The notes: a model not told the origin generated them from the letters alone. A stretch of 64,000 nucleotides of DNA from Cristatella mucedo (GCA_009760855.2 WPIO01000009.1:1745001-1809000), one strand, 5' to 3'. Positions 1 through 13,102 are shown, counted from the first letter of the stretch. Numbers and translations: made by a program.

Positions 1-245
1 CCGCGAGCGCGCCCCAACCCTGCGCAGCGTTGAAGCGCTCCGATCTGACGGCCGAGTGTGTGTGTGTTGATCAAATTGGCTTGCTCGGCTGGATCGCTGC
101 GGCCTCTCGCGACGCGTCGCCTAACGAGTGCAGCAGTGCGGCCCCGCGGGCCGCCGACCAATCCGCGTGCACCTCTCGAGAGGTCGCGCAGTCGGCGCAA
201 TTTTAAACCGCTTACTTTGCATGGCTTTTCTTGCACTTTGAACAA

Positions 246-251
246 AATAAA
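246..251 (+). promoter_or_regulatory. Polyadenylation signal AATAAA in duplicated 3' UTR
   Basis: AATAAA lies in the same context as the signal at 35532-35537, downstream of the peptide gene at 34609-35202. It would serve a paralogue ending left of the window. Confidence 0.5.
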
Positions 252-1068
252 AGACTACTGTGACGCCCTACGTTCTCCTGTGACCGGCAGCATTCCTGTA
301 AAACGGCGAGTCATTGGACCGCATACGTCGCTCGTGCGCACGCAGCTGTGCAGCGGAAAGGTGTACGGGTCTTCCTGGCCGCCAACTCGCACCGCCCAGC
401 AGCGACCCGACGACGCACGCTCTCTCAAGAGATGGCTTGCTGGCCCGGCCATTATCGTTAACGCGCTCGCGAGTCGTAGGCGCGCAGCTCCTGCGGCCGA
501 TAAAACGCAGCGCTCACCTTTTCCCAGCCGTCGCTGCTGCGTCGCTAAAAGCGGGGCTACCGGAACGCTCCACGCGTCTGTCGGTTCTGCCTGATTAAAC
601 TATTTCAAATCACAGTCTCCTCGACTAGGGTTCTGGGGCGCGCCGTTCCTTCAGGCAAGCTGATTTTGTAGTTCCGCGGCAGCGCGGCAGCGCGGCAGCG
701 CCTCGCGGACATCTACACTCTCCGTCGGCTATCTAGCGAAGACGACTCTCACCATGAGCCTCGGTTTGGCATTTCTTCGAATTCCACAATGCTACCCATT
801 TGCCAATTTTCCCTATGCGTCACGCCTCGGCTCATATTTAGTTTCTTCCCTAATATTTTACGTCCAACGTCACGCCTTTGCAATTGCTTCAGCTGGCATG
901 GATTCACTATGTCGCCCTTCAGCCCTACACGCTGCCGCTGCAGCCCCTGACATTCACTACGCGGGCGCACGAGGCTGACGTGAACTAGAGACTTTGCTTG
1001 ACTCGCTGTAGTCCCTTGTTGAAATGTGGCTGTCACTTTGGATTTCTTCCTTGTATACTTCGCTATAC

Positions 1069-1200
1069 TTGGTGAGCCGTGATGGCACACTGGGTAAAAC
1101 GGTTGCTTTTCACGACCTCGGTACCGAAGTCGTGGGTTCGAATCCTTCGGTGATTCTTTGCTGCCGTTGCGAGCGGTGGTGATCAGCTAGTATTTATTTA
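1069..1200 (+). mobile_element. SINE-A copy 1 (tRNA-like SINE)
   Basis: The element starts ggtgagccgtgatgg, has an A-box-like stretch, then a short inverted pair around cacgacctcgg/ccgaagtcgtg and a B box ggttcgaatcc. It ends with cagctagtatttattta. Four relatives occur at 24094-24275, 40531-40649, 56704-56866 and 59591-59766. It is flanked by ATAC at 1065-1068 and 1201-1204, and the duplicated segment near 38200-38220 shows the corresponding unoccupied site. Compared with the other copies it lacks an internal stretch ending in 'gaggctgttaaat'. Confidence 0.75.
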
Positions 1201-1544
1201 ATACGCCTCTCAGCCGTAGTCTGTTGAGATTTTGCCACTGTGAAGATGATGCGGTGTGCTAAAAGACGCTTTAGTACCATCGAGTTTGACGCAGTGCGCA
1301 CTAGGGGCAAACAGCCCGGCCATAGAAATGCTCGTGCCAGGAATCATCGACCTACTGCCGTTAAGCAGCTGTTCAGGAAAATTTCTTCATTTTAAATTTT
1401 CTATCGTCGAGTTACTCACGGGCCTTGTTCTTCTTGCCAAAGCTAGCTCCCGTTGGCCGGGTCCCCAAAAAAATGACCCCTGAATAAATGCCTCACCGAA
1501 GTTGTCGCCAGATCTTTCGATCAGAATTGCCCCAAGCCTTTCAC

Positions 1545-2320
1545 GGATAGGATGGTCTACAATCTCTGCCGGTGAGCTTTGTGAATTGACGCTATAAAAA
1601 TAAATGACAACTAACCATACCTGGGAATATCCTGATAGATGGTACAGCTAGGAGCAATCGCCGAATCTCGGCTGGGGCCAGAGGAGGCGAGCAGCCGACT
1701 TCAGCGGCGTACCAGTCCCCCGCCGTCGCCGCAGCGGCCCGTTAATATTAAGCCCCAGCTAGAGATTGAGAGTAGACGAGTAGCCGACAATATTAAGCCG
1801 CAGCCCTAGACGTGGATTCAATCATGTCTGCCATGGTTAGAACGCAAAGCTGGTTACGCCCAGTCGATTGGCTGTTCGTTCGTGCCTGCTTGTTAGGTTA
1901 GCACGACTGAGCTGGTGAAGGTCCAGTGCAGGTGAGGCCACCAGGTGTGTCTCCCGTTTTCACGTTGGCATGTAGGGTGTGGAAAAGAATTCCAGATGTG
2001 CATCATCGCAACCACCGTGCAGCAGGCTACAAACATCCCCGCCGAATGAGCGGTATTGGCCTGGCCCCATTTGGAGGCCGCCTGCTTTTTTCCGCCATAT
2101 CTCAGCTGTCGCCCTACGAGAGTTACTAAGGCACGATATGCTTGCCACCTGGTTGCCTGGTTGCCCCAGAAGTGTGGCTAAGAGGCTCTGTAGGTGTGGC
2201 CGCATCCGCTTCAGCTCTGCCAGGGAGGGTAGAGCTGCTCTGGCTGATGTACACCGTAAAAAGACCCAATTACAGGGTCGCCCGAAAGTTTTAAGCCTCG
2301 CCATCATGATCGGACCATCT
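1545..2320 (+). repeat. Unclassified repeat unit U, copy UA
   Basis: It matches 12490-13075 and 19020-20250, both of which lie on the opposite strand. Shared landmarks include the 'gttaatattaagcc' motif, the 'cagctgtcgccctacgagag' segment and the 'gctctggctgatg' end. Several overlapping short frames run through it, and two frames stay partly open between copies. No known domain is recognised. It could be a non-autonomous element, an old LINE 5' region or a degraded gene. Confidence 0.6.
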
Positions 2321-2389
2321 AAAATCATTCACATGATGCCTGCATGCACTGTCGGCATAATATCCCACAGGAACTGGCTAGTAGATAAG

Positions 2390-2720
2390 CACGTTTCCTT
2401 CACTTTCAAGTCGGCAAACTTTCAGCTGGAGATCATCATAAAAATTAGTGCCGGCTAAGCTACCAGTGGAATATCGAAACTGGTTCGTGCATTAGCGACA
2501 CCGCGTTTAGAGTTCTGCAGCTTATTTTATTCAGGACCTCCATCTAGTGCTCTTAATCGCTCGCAACTAGTACAAAACTCGGCAGGTTGTCTGGTATGCC
2601 ATCAAGCACCATATTGCCACTTGTGTGTGAGATTCATCGGTTCCCTATCAGGCACCGACTCTATTTCAAGACCCTCAGTCTGTCTAACAAATCGCTTCAT
2701 TAGCTTGCACCTGCCAACTT
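2390..2720 (+). mobile_element. Degenerate L2-type LINE fragment (RT C-terminal region)
   Basis: Conceptual translation through stops and shifts follows the order of the better-preserved L2 copies here: a 'SANFQLEIIIKI' stretch resembling 'SAYFQLHNIAKI', then a 'RSQLVQNSAGCLVC' stretch resembling 'RRLQLVQNSAARLVC'. Many stops are present, so this is an old, inactive fragment. Confidence 0.55.
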
Positions 2721-3768
<1,048 letters not shown>

Positions 3769-4923
3769 TCCTCTCACGTGCTCTTTCTTACAATCTCCAA
3801 GTGGCGATCTCTAGTTGGCTCACCGCTCTGTCTAGTTGCCTTTTTGATATTTTATTTGTCCTCAGTAGGTTAAAAGTCTATTAATTATCCGCATATATTA
3901 TGCTTCACTTCAATTAATCTCCGATCAATTACAAACGCTTAACAGGCGTAAGCACGCTAAGGTTCACACACATGAATTTGTCTTTTCTCGTGTGGGCATT
4001 CTATATATACCTTGTCGAGACTCAGTTGTGGTAATTAGCCAGAGGTCCTGCTGGTAACTTATGGCTATACGATTCTCCAAATTTGCTTCAACATGTTGGC
4101 CTAATCATGATAATTCTTACATTTGCATGCTTGATAGCATGCATGTCGCACGTCCTTAGTTAATGGTTCTCTTGCAGCGAGCTGTAAAGCACCCAGAGTG
4201 CGATTCGGTTCTCTTAGCTGATCTGCAATAAGTCATTTTATTGTTATCATGGGTAATTACTGTTGGGGAAAACCGCCAACAGTATTTGAACAGAAAAATT
4301 ATCTTGACCTGTCCTTCACGTCATGGCTTTGCAGCCATATCTTTGCAGCGCTTTTAAAATACATCATAACCATGTGCAATCTAGATTGATGGAGCAGTCT
4401 AGGTGGCCGCTCCACGAGATTATCTCGCGTTATGGCACGGAAATCCCACAGCCCACTGTATTAGGATCAGCTCAACATGAGCAGTTGATAATAATATAAA
4501 GAGGTATTCGATTAAACAAACAAAAAGATATTAACTCTCATATATTACCACCCTATGAGAATTGGCATCATTCAGCAAACCAGTTAACCGAATAAACTAC
4601 GAAAAAGATTGCATTTGAACCCTCACCACTTGCCGGATGATCTACGGAGATCTGATAAAAAATAGCTGTTTTCGTAAGCAACCGTAACTGAGCTGCAAAA
4701 ACTAGCGGCGCCAAGGATAGCCCAAAGCGGTGCGAAATGTGACAGTGATTAAGTACTAATAATTTATGACCCGCCAATCCTGACTCTTTCACCCCGCCTG
4801 ATGACGCTTATTGCCCGCTTCGGGCGAATACAAGGTGTTGACCAAGCTTGAGCCAGCAAGTCCGGTACCGGTAAAGCGACGATGTGGCGGAAGTTCTCCC
4901 ACGCATCAGTACGCAGTGAGTTC

Positions 4924-4962
4924 CTATTGGACGAAAGCATGGAGTTCCAACTGCCTATTTAA
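4924..4962 (+). promoter_or_regulatory. Core promoter of peptide gene A (inverted CCAAT box and TATA box)
   Basis: An inverted CCAAT box (CTATTGG, 4924-4930) lies 26 bases before a TATA-like box (TATTTAA, 4956-4962). The block from CTATTGG to TATTTAA is nearly identical at 21264-21302 in front of gene C, including the central 'gaaagcatggagttcc'. The expected start is about 25-30 bases after the TATA box, near 4987. Confidence 0.6.
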
Positions 4963-4986
4963 CGCGTTATTCCTTCGCTGGCTGTG

Positions 4987-5167
4987 CAGTGGAATTGTCG
5001 CTTGCACGCCAGACGATAGTCCTCATAGAAAGCAAGCGAGCCGCCGAAGGGATCGTCACTTGCCTGAATCAGTCATCTGTCTCCAATAAGCGCCGTCGCA
5101 GGAACCGACCCTTCGACCAGCAAGCAATATTTGTGACATTGCTTTACGGTACAGGCTGAGTCGTGAA
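4987..5167 (+). other. Untranslated exon 1 of peptide gene A
   Basis: The start is estimated from the TATA box. The 3' end is the donor GTGAA|gtaagtcc at 5168, conserved at 21496 in gene C. There is no ATG in the inferred exon, so translation begins in exon 2. The intron runs 5168-6866. Confidence 0.5.
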
Positions 5168-6876
5168 GTAAGTCCTTACAAAATTTCGATTTTTACATTA
5201 CTTACTCGCCTGTAACCCGGATTATCAGCCAGCAAGCCGTTTCCTATAGTTTTCCATGCTTGCTTAAATTAGCTGTCCGGCTTTAGTATTCACGACCGAG
5301 ATAGAGAGCCCGGAGCATTTTCATGCATAATCACTTGCCAAATGTTCCGTGCGATTTAATCTGCCAGCTGTTCTTTAGTGGCAGTCATCGTTTACTTCTA
5401 CTAGTGATAAAATATGTTGAATCCGCCCTCCGACTCGGTGCTTCGATGTATGCGGTAAATATGTAAACTTAACAGATCTTTGTACCTGTAAATAAGCAAG
5501 TGACGCCATCCCCTGCGACTGATTAAGCGCATTACCAGGTTTATACAGCAGTTACAGCCATCCTTTACTTGCTGTACTCCGGCAGACAGGTTTAGAAGCA
5601 CAGTGACTGTTTCCTGCCGAAATCAAGCTAATATTAAACAAAGATTCGTGGCTGTAGGAGTGTTTACGGAGACCTGACAACTTAGGATTCAGTTTTCTTA
5701 GTTCAGTCTTTACAAAGAGCCGCTTGGGCTTCTCGTATGTAAAGCATTTTTGTCTTACTCCTGCTCAGCACTCAAAATCTTATTAAATTGGTACTATTGG
5801 GTTCAAGGTACTTTAAAAATTCTCTTCTAAAAATCCTGGATGTGGCAAGGCATTAGAAAGCAGCCTACGCAATTTTTTTCATAAACATCCAGCGTCTTAT
5901 TGTCTGCCAATTTTAACTGCCGTGTGCACATTGAACTTAGTTTTTCACACATTCATATTTTAGCATGCTTTAATTACCTTAATCAGTGTGGGTGTGAACT
6001 GATCAAGATAATATCCCTATTTTTGTCAGAGTGATTTAGTCCATGGTCACCGTGTGCTTCATTTAAGTAGTATTGACAACTATCAAGAAGCGACACGACA
6101 GAACTTAAAAAGCATTGACCTGGAAGCTGAAACTGACATCAGTCTGTGACGTGGGTGTTTTTGATCTGCACCCAGACTTGGAAGTTGCCTCGATTCTTTC
6201 ATTGCTGCAGTTAACATGCAACTTGGGATTGCCTTTAATGAGCGCGCTCTCTGACATTCCGTCTATGTAAAGGGTTTAAGTAATACCTTTCAATTTACAA
6301 AAAAAAGCTTCAAAACGGGGTTTTTTAAGCGCGGGCCTAAACTCAGATTTAAGAAGTCTAGGTCTGATGACGAACTAGCCGATTTCAGACGAACTAGCCA
6401 ATTTCAAAGAATTAATCTTAGCCTAAACCGGACAGATTAGAAAGCCACGGCTTTTTGTCACTTGAAAATTGAAGTCCTGCCAGTTGGACTAATAAAATGT
6501 TATTAGATTTAAAGCTATATGCTTACAAACTCTAAGGGGTCAATTTTTTATCCATCTACGTTGAAATTAATACGCACGTTTCCGACTCGCTAAAGCCTCC
6601 TCCGTCTGAAACAATTTACTTTTTGAGTCCCAACCAATGACCTTCCTTAGCCTTGATGGCTATCACCAGCGCTTGCAATAAAAAATAAAGAATCACCCAC
6701 TGCAGAATTGGAGCCCACAACCTCGATAGTGAAGAGCCAGCACAGTAACTCTTTAAATACTTATTTTTCTGCTTGCGGTACTGATATCCAGTTCATACTA
6801 ATTACTTGAATAGCTTCTTGATGTGCAGGTATTTGCATCTTGAAAAAATGGTGTTGCTTTTTGCAGGTGTAATACG

Positions 6877-7110
6877 ATGCACCACCAAACGATGCTATGC
6901 AAAATAGCTGTGCTCGCTGTATTCCTGCTCATGGTTGACGAGGCACATTCTTACGTACACGAGTGTCGAGCGTCACAAGACTGCCACTACAAATGCGGCG
7001 GAAAGGCTTTTTGTCGACTTTCACTCAAACCTTTCGGTCATAGGCTTTGCCATTGCGAGGGACATAGTAACGGCCAGCGAATCTTAGTAGTGGCTAGACA
7101 GCTACAGTGA
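6877..7110 (+). CDS. Secreted six-cysteine CS-alpha/beta-like peptide, paralogue A
   Basis: The product is 77 residues, coded within one exon that begins at the acceptor ttgcag|gtgtaatacg (exon from 6867). The ATG is the first in the exon. Residues 1-25 form a signal peptide with a hydrophobic core (IAVLAVFLLMV) ending AHS, so the mature peptide likely begins YVHEC. Cysteines at residues 30, 36, 40, 46, 58 and 60 give C-x5-C-x3-C-x5-C-x11-C-x1-C. The CxxxC and CxC pairs are the signature of cysteine-stabilised alpha/beta defensins and related toxins. The spacing resembles bivalve myticin-type peptides lacking one disulphide more than classical arthropod defensins; that is inference. A basic 17-residue tail follows the last cysteine and is conserved in paralogue C. 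Cys8 in the signal region is unpaired and absent in C. The function is probably antimicrobial, but a channel-active peptide is possible. Confidence 0.75.
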   Translation: MHHQTMLCKIAVLAVFLLMVDEAHSYVHECRASQDCHYKCGGKAFCRLSLKPFGHRLCHCEGHSNGQRILVVARQLQ

Positions 7111-7246
7111 CGGACGAAACGTTCGCATCGACGAACACACAGACAACTTTGGCTGACTTGTAATGCCGAATGCTGAATCCTATTAGAGCATCTATACCAG
7201 AGTTCTAATGGCAATCTCTTCATTGTTACGTCCAATTTTTAACTTA

Positions 7247-7252
7247 ATTAAA
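7247..7252 (+). promoter_or_regulatory. Candidate polyadenylation signal ATTAAA of peptide gene A
   Basis: This common variant signal lies 137 bases after the stop codon. No canonical AATAAA occurs closer. It is chosen by position only. Confidence 0.35.
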
Positions 7253-7782
7253 ACCATTATCTCTATATGAGTTAATGATCTTCCCTTACTGAAGTGTTTG
7301 ATTTGCTGTCAGCTGCAATGGATCACTGCTCATCGAAACCTTTGCATGTGGTGATTTTTTCCTGTGGTGTTAATTAGGATGATCCTGTTCTGACGTTTTA
7401 ACCCTCCGATTTTAAGCTTCTCTTTATTAAGCTACTGATAACTAAATTGTGATGTTAAATACAAATATTAAATGTAATTTAAACAGATTAACTAATAAAC
7501 TAACAAATTGATAGATGTCTAATTTTTCTCCATGCGTTTAAGTTGAAATATGCTATATTTGTGAATGCGCCTCAAGAGAACCTTTAGCTTACCAATCATC
7601 CACATGCAAGGACATGCGGGGAGCGGCGTACTTCGCTGTCCTGTCACCTGGAACCTAACACATATTACGCTATTTCATTTGGTGTCATTTAATCATTTAA
7701 TTTTATCATTTTGTCATTTAATTTTAACTAGAGTATGAGTTACTGAACAATGATCACTTTTGAAAATTATTGAAGCTGATTA

Positions 7783-8413
7783 TAATAATAATAATAATAT
7801 TGCACTTGATAAAGCGCCCTCAGAGAACTTAATCTCTTTCTAGGCGCTTTACATTTGCTGCAAAGTGATACGCAATAGAATAGTAAGTAAAATCATGCTT
7901 GAAAAACAAACAAAATGAATAACATGGTTAGGGGTTACATGCACTGGGTCAGCATGCAAATGTGGTTAGTGGCAGCATGAACAGTGTCAGCACGCATAAG
8001 CACATCGAGGACGAATCACAAGGACCCACTAAATGCTGTCCTAAATAGGTATGTTTTTAAGTTTCTTGTAAATGTGGTCAGGTCAGGGGATGTTCTGATG
8101 CAGGTCGGGAGGGAGTTCCAGGCTGTGGGAGCATACGAGCTAAATGCACGGTCTCCAAAGGATTTAAGGTTTGTACGAGGTATTTCTAGACTGTTGGATT
8201 CCGAAAAGCGAGTGGTACGATGCTTTGCCTGATGGGGTAGTATCTCTGAAAGATAGGCTGGAGCCATAGAATGAAGAGACCTAAAAGTGAGCGACAAAAC
8301 CTTGAAGTCAATCCGTTGCTTGACTGGTAACCAGTGCAGGTCGGCGAGAAGTGGAGTAATGTGGCAACTGCGACGCTCACGACAGACAAGCCTAGCTGCA
8401 GAGACGTCTAAGA
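7783..8413 (-). mobile_element. 5'-truncated L2-A LINE, 3' end with ATT-repeat tail
   Basis: Read on the minus strand it encodes the C-terminal part of the L2 ORF2 (frame 8016-8297 begins MSLTFRSLHSMAPAYL), then a 3' UTR with the hairpin-like 'taaagcgcctagaaagagat...gcgctttatcaag' and an ATT repeat tail. CTGATTA at 7776-7782 and 8414-8420 is a 7-base target-site duplication. It is nearly identical to the copy at 15427-16220, with only about two differences noticed by eye over roughly 600 bases. Confidence 0.85.
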
Positions 8414-8420
8414 CTGATTA

Positions 8421-11367
8421 CGAAGGATAAGCTGCAATTGATGAATCATTCACTCACTAAAGAAAACTTGAGTAGTAGAACCTTTAAATTACCTGTGTAG
8501 AGTTAAAAGGTAATTTTTCAGGCATTTCCAAAGATTATTGTAAGCCAAAGTCCTTTAAGTTTCGCTTATTTTGTTCATCGTGCTGTGCTCTTCGTCACCA
8601 GTTGTGGTGCAAAACTCAGCTCATCTTGTCTCTCATACATATACTTTATAGCTGCCAAATCGCTCAAATTATGGTGGAACTTTACTAACTGAATACCAAA
8701 TAAGCGTCAGAATGTATTCAAAACCATCTGCTTTGCCTTCTCAAAAGATGCTGAATTGCCATTTACTTACTTTAAAAAACCCTAAAGTCTATGAAGTGAT
8801 ATTCTTTAAATTTTGAATTTTAATTATAGAGTAAATAGTGGAACCATATATGCAAATCAGAAAATTATCTTATCTCTTTTGACTTCCATCGTGGCTAAAT
8901 TATTGTTATATAAGATAAAGAACTCAACTTAGATTGGACGTCCGTAACGTGTCAATTGACTAGCTAACAAATTTAGCTTATCATAGAGGTGAATGTAGCT
9001 TATACTTTGAAAAAATTCCGGTCTCTTCAATTTGGTCTAGACTACCAAATACTGGATTGGCAATCCAACGGTTTGGATCCTAGAATTGGCACATCTATCT
9101 AAATTCTACTTGGTGATTGTAGTGACTCGAAAAATGTAAGTAATGTAAATTTCTATGACCACGTTGTAATAAAGGAGCAAGATAACGCCATAGTAAGGTA
9201 GGCCTTGAAAGCTATTGTGTAGCTCAGTCTATTCTCTTTTTTAGCCTATTTTCAGTGCTCCATCACCTATAGGTAGAGTAGGAAAATGACCTCTCTTATC
9301 GTTGATTAATTTGAACTGCAATTAGACAAAATTTGGTCGTACTTAAGCCTGCGAGAAGGGCAAAGTATTAAGGGAAGACAAGCCTCTATGCCGTCCCCTT
9401 CTGCCTCGTATTGTCATTATATACTAATGGTTAATGCTGTATTAAAACGTGATCACTTTGCATGTATCGCGGCATTTTAACGCACAAAGGCGAGGATTTT
9501 AGCTTTATTCCTTGATTTTAGCTTGATTGCCTGCACAGCGATTTTCCTCTTATGTTACATGATTCGCTACTGTTTTGACGCCACTTCATGAAGCTTGCAC
9601 TCATTACCTAACTTTTTTTCTCCCTTCCATCTGAACATACTGATCACGATATAATTGAATGCTTACTACAAAATTACGATAAGCTTAAAGTGAAAATTTG
9701 TTAATCTGATGCTTTTTGAATCTTTTGGTATCTTTATATGTCACCAGCTGTATTGGGATGGATCAAGACAGTTTGCTAAGCTTATTCCTTCCTCTGACCA
9801 TTTGCGACGAGGTGTCAGAGCACAATCACTATGAAGCAACTATTGTCGTAGTCTATGATCTCTGAAAACGGCAACAGTGTAACACAGCAGTCTAATACTT
9901 GTGTTTCCTTAGCGGAGATTCCACAGCGTAGGCACCCACAAAAAACGGTTCATAAAAGTTTATTGCGTGTGGTCCTCCCAGATCTTTTGTTTGTAGCCTA
10001 AGGTTTACAATCTAAACTCACGCTCTTGTTTTGATCATTCTCTACCTTTTAGAACCTGAGAGATTAACTACTTATACATTACACAGCCAGCTTTTGCAGT
10101 TCGTTGAATTGTATCTGCATTAAGGTAAATAACGACAAAACGAAGTGAATTCTTCTCTTTTTTCACCTTGCTTTACCTGCGTACCTCCGTACAAACCAGT
10201 TAGTACACAAAATAAGACAAAGGCCGTGCCAACTACTTGCCATGAGTGTTTTTCACGCTTTCTATAGCATCCTTGAATGAGTAGAATACTTGTTTGCCTT
10301 TATATCCTTAGTACCTATTTTAATTATGAATTAATTTATCTTGACGATCTATGGAAATGACCTAATAATATTTGTGTTATAACTAGAAGTGATGAATTGT
10401 TTCTCCATACTACTAGGCATTTCAAAAACTAAAAAGATTCCATCTTCACGCCAACGACAATACATAGGTCTCTATTCGGAATTTTTTAACTCTAATCAGA
10501 ACCCATATGATTGTTTTTTCTGCCTCAGAAGCGCTTTTAAAAGTCAACCTTTAGATAATTGCCGTGCAATTAGAACGTGCTTACAAATGCTACTAACAAA
10601 AGAATGGCCCATGCATTGGTGATGTCTCGTCGGACCCTAGCAATCATATCTACCAGGTTTAATAAGTTATTTCCAAAAAGAACTTATTTCTCTCGCTGTC
10701 AGGAATTGAGCTAAAGTTCTTATCACAACATTTTTTATTACCTAACTACTTTTTTATACTTATCACAGAGAAAACCTAGGCACCGAAGCAGACATCTCTA
10801 TCTAACACGCTGACAAAAGCGCTTCGGATACCACATATTCTACAATAGAGCACTATCAAAATTACCCATACCAATTAGCTCAATGAAACCGATGCTAACA
10901 AAAAAGTCTCGTCGAAAAATTCCAAACGTTAGTCTTTTCATAAAAATCAGTCAGTTGACTAAATCATATTGCTGAAGAAATTAAGCAATGTTTGATAGAA
11001 TGGAAATTTGAAGAGGCCATTTTTCTGTTCTTAAATGTAAAAATGTATAATAAAATGGGATGATTGATGGAGACAATCCGTAAAGCATGCTATAAGAAGC
11101 AGACGCATGATGAAAGTGGACTTAAGGGAGGACAAGCCTCTATGCCGTCCCCTTCTGCCACCTCTGTGCATGCTTAGTTTTGACATCCTACTCTTAACTT
11201 AGGGGGCACTGATTTTTGGAATGATCACTAGCTGAAATTTGACCTACGTGAGAGTGGAGGAAATACTTATCTACTTGTCAGTTACTTTGGTATGGTATAG
11301 TATGCCAGCATTACCTACAGGCATTATGCGAGTAGTACTAGATGATCTGATCGTGACGGTGATTAAA
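8421..11367. other. AT-rich intergenic sequence
   Basis: No gene is recognised. A 36-base segment containing 'acaagcctctatgccgtccc' occurs twice (near 9377 and 11128). The stretch around 11180-11300 matches the segment that follows duplicon B at 18674-18960, so part of this belongs to the duplicated block. A 77-codon frame at 10389-10622 has no supporting features. Confidence 0.5.
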
Positions 11368-12485
11368 TGTAATGTAACGTATCTCCGTCTATAACTCCAC
11401 AAAGCCATAAAGACTACGTGGGCGTAACCCAGGAGAGATGGAAGTAAGTAACTCAGGACTGCTGAAAAGGATGAGCCATAGTCGGAAGCAGGAGAGTAGT
11501 TGTCGTTGCGTAAGAACTGTGAAAGCGAGTTCCACAGCCTAGGACCATGCAGAGCTAGAGTTTCAGTTGCAAGCGGTCTTTAAGCGGAAGAATGGAACAG
11601 CTAATTTATTGTCCGTACAGATCCTGAGGGCATGAGGAGGCTGAAACTGGTGCAGCAGTTCAGCTAGGATAGGCTTCCAGCTGGCTGCTGATTCATGATG
11701 AGATATGACTCCCACACGACACGGATTGAAAGCGATCGGACAAGAAGTACGCTTTAAACCACGCCAGTCTGCCAGAACCGATCTTTTTCTTAATCGTTCA
11801 AGTAGGATATTGTTATCAATAGTGTCCAAGGCAGCTGAAAAATCTAGCAACCCTAGGTCAGTAACATTCCGGTCACTTTTGTTGCAGATGATGATATTGC
11901 TTACACGAAGGAGAGCAGTTTCAGTGGAGTGCTGCCCCTTGAATCCCTATTGAAACTTTTCTGAAGTTCCATTCTTTTTAATGTGGGAAACCAGCTGCTT
12001 AGCGAACACTGCTTAAAAAATCTGTAGACAAAAAATAAGAAACGAAACTAAAGATAGTTTGCTTGCAAGGACTTCTGTATCTAATCCAGGCTTTCTAAGT
12101 ATCGGTTCAACGATGCCGATGTGAATGGTTTGGGTACAGCTCCTTTTTCCAGAGAAGCATTAAAAGTCTCAGTTGTAGCTGGGCTAAGTTGATCTGCCAG
12201 TGAAGACCACAGAGATGATGGTATAGAGTCTTTAGGAGAGATCTACTTTTAGTAGACTGTATTGAGGTAGCCATCGCATGTAGAAATCTCGGAAAATCTT
12301 TTCAGGAACTTCTTCACGTGCTGCGATTCTGCAATTGCTTTTAGTCTGAGGGGCTTTATGGGGGCAGGAATATGCACAATTACTTCATTGAAGAAGGTTG
12401 AAAATTTTCAGCCGAGCCCTTGATATCTGGGGAATGAGACCTCTTTGCATTGGCCAGCACATAGTTTACTATCTTATAGCCCACC
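11368..12485 (-). mobile_element. L2-B LINE, internally deleted and degenerate
   Basis: On the minus strand it reads in order: linker before the RT (VLANAKRSHSPDIKGSAENF, resembling 59340-59470); RT fingers (a DSIPSSLWSSLADQLSPATT stretch); motif A region (LDFSAALDTIDNNILLERL); then a jump to the C-terminal 'AELLHQFQP' segment and the 3' end 'tttatggctttgtggagtta'. The palm with YADD is missing, and several frameshifts are present. It is a dead copy of the family at 13103-14203. Confidence 0.75.
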
Positions 12486-12489
12486 TTTT

Positions 12490-13075
12490 GTGGCAACGGC
12501 GACCATGTAGTAAGCCTATTGTGCCTTGGTAACTCTCGTAGGGCGACAGCTGAGACATGGCCGAAAAAAAGAGGCTACCTCCCAATGGGGCCAGGCGGCT
12601 ATCGCTTATTCGGTTGGCGTGTTTGGAGCCTGCTACACGGCAGTTGCGATGCGAGTCTGAACTACTTTTCCACACCATACATGAACAACGGACACCGGAG
12701 AAACACGCCCGAGGCCTCACTCGCCCACACTGATCCCCAAAAAGTTCAACTGTGCTAATCTAGCAAGCAGGCTTTAACGAACAATCAATCGAGTGGGCGT
12801 AAGCGGAGGCGCCTGAAGTCGCGTCGCAACCACGGACACTCGTCGGATCGGATCTGCATCTAAAGCTGCGGCTTAATATCAATCGGCCAGAACGGCAAGG
12901 CGGGGCGGCGGTGAGGGCGACGGGTATACCTCAGAGGACAGGTCGCTTGCTCGCCTCCTCTGCCCACAGGCGAGATTCAGCGATCGCTCTCACGATTAAG
13001 ATCTCTCGGGACATTCAGGTAGGGCTAGTTGTCATTGATGTATGTTGTCAATGCATAAAGCTCGCCGGCACGTTG
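12490..13075 (-). repeat. Unclassified repeat unit U, copy UB
   Basis: The reverse complement aligns with 1545-2320 from the 'cggcgagctttatg' start through 'attaagccgcagct' to 'cagctgtcgccctacgagag'. It abuts the minus-strand L2-B on its left, so it may have been joined to it by deletion. Confidence 0.6.
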
Positions 13076-13102
13076 CATACCGTCTAAATAGGCCAAGGCT
13101 TG

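Larger units (their letters stand above)
1..1475 (+). repeat. Segmental duplication D, copy 1 (3' UTR and flank of a peptide-gene paralogue)
   Basis: This stretch is a close copy of 35281-36150 plus 38029-38470. In the second copy the sequence follows directly on the stop codon of the secreted peptide gene at 34609-35202. Position 1 onward therefore probably represents the 3' UTR and downstream flank of a paralogue whose coding exon lies left of the window. The copies stay collinear through the GC-rich start, a polyadenylation signal, and the segment ending near the shared 'cttgccaaagc' motif. Copy 1 carries a SINE (1069-1200) absent from copy 2, and lacks the LINE found in copy 2. Open frames here are not conserved as proteins, so I do not call a gene. 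Confidence 0.8.
3990..7260 (+). repeat. Segmental duplicon A (contains an intact peptide gene)
   Basis: It is collinear with duplicon C (20255-22990) across the upstream flank, promoter, exon 1, intron and coding exon, and with parts of duplicon B (14213-18200). Shared markers include 'gagctgtaaagcaccca', 'ggtaccggtaaag' (A and C only), 'gttacagcca' and 'gataatatccctat'. Confidence 0.75.

Noticed and set aside
58-598. Overlapping 178- and 94-codon frames at the window start
   Set aside because: The duplicate at 35350-35886 breaks or alters both frames, and the segment is 3' UTR plus flank.
1069-1200. Possible genuine tRNA gene
   Set aside because: Pol III-like boxes are present but no complete cloverleaf; it belongs to a five-copy SINE family with shared non-tRNA 3' sequence.
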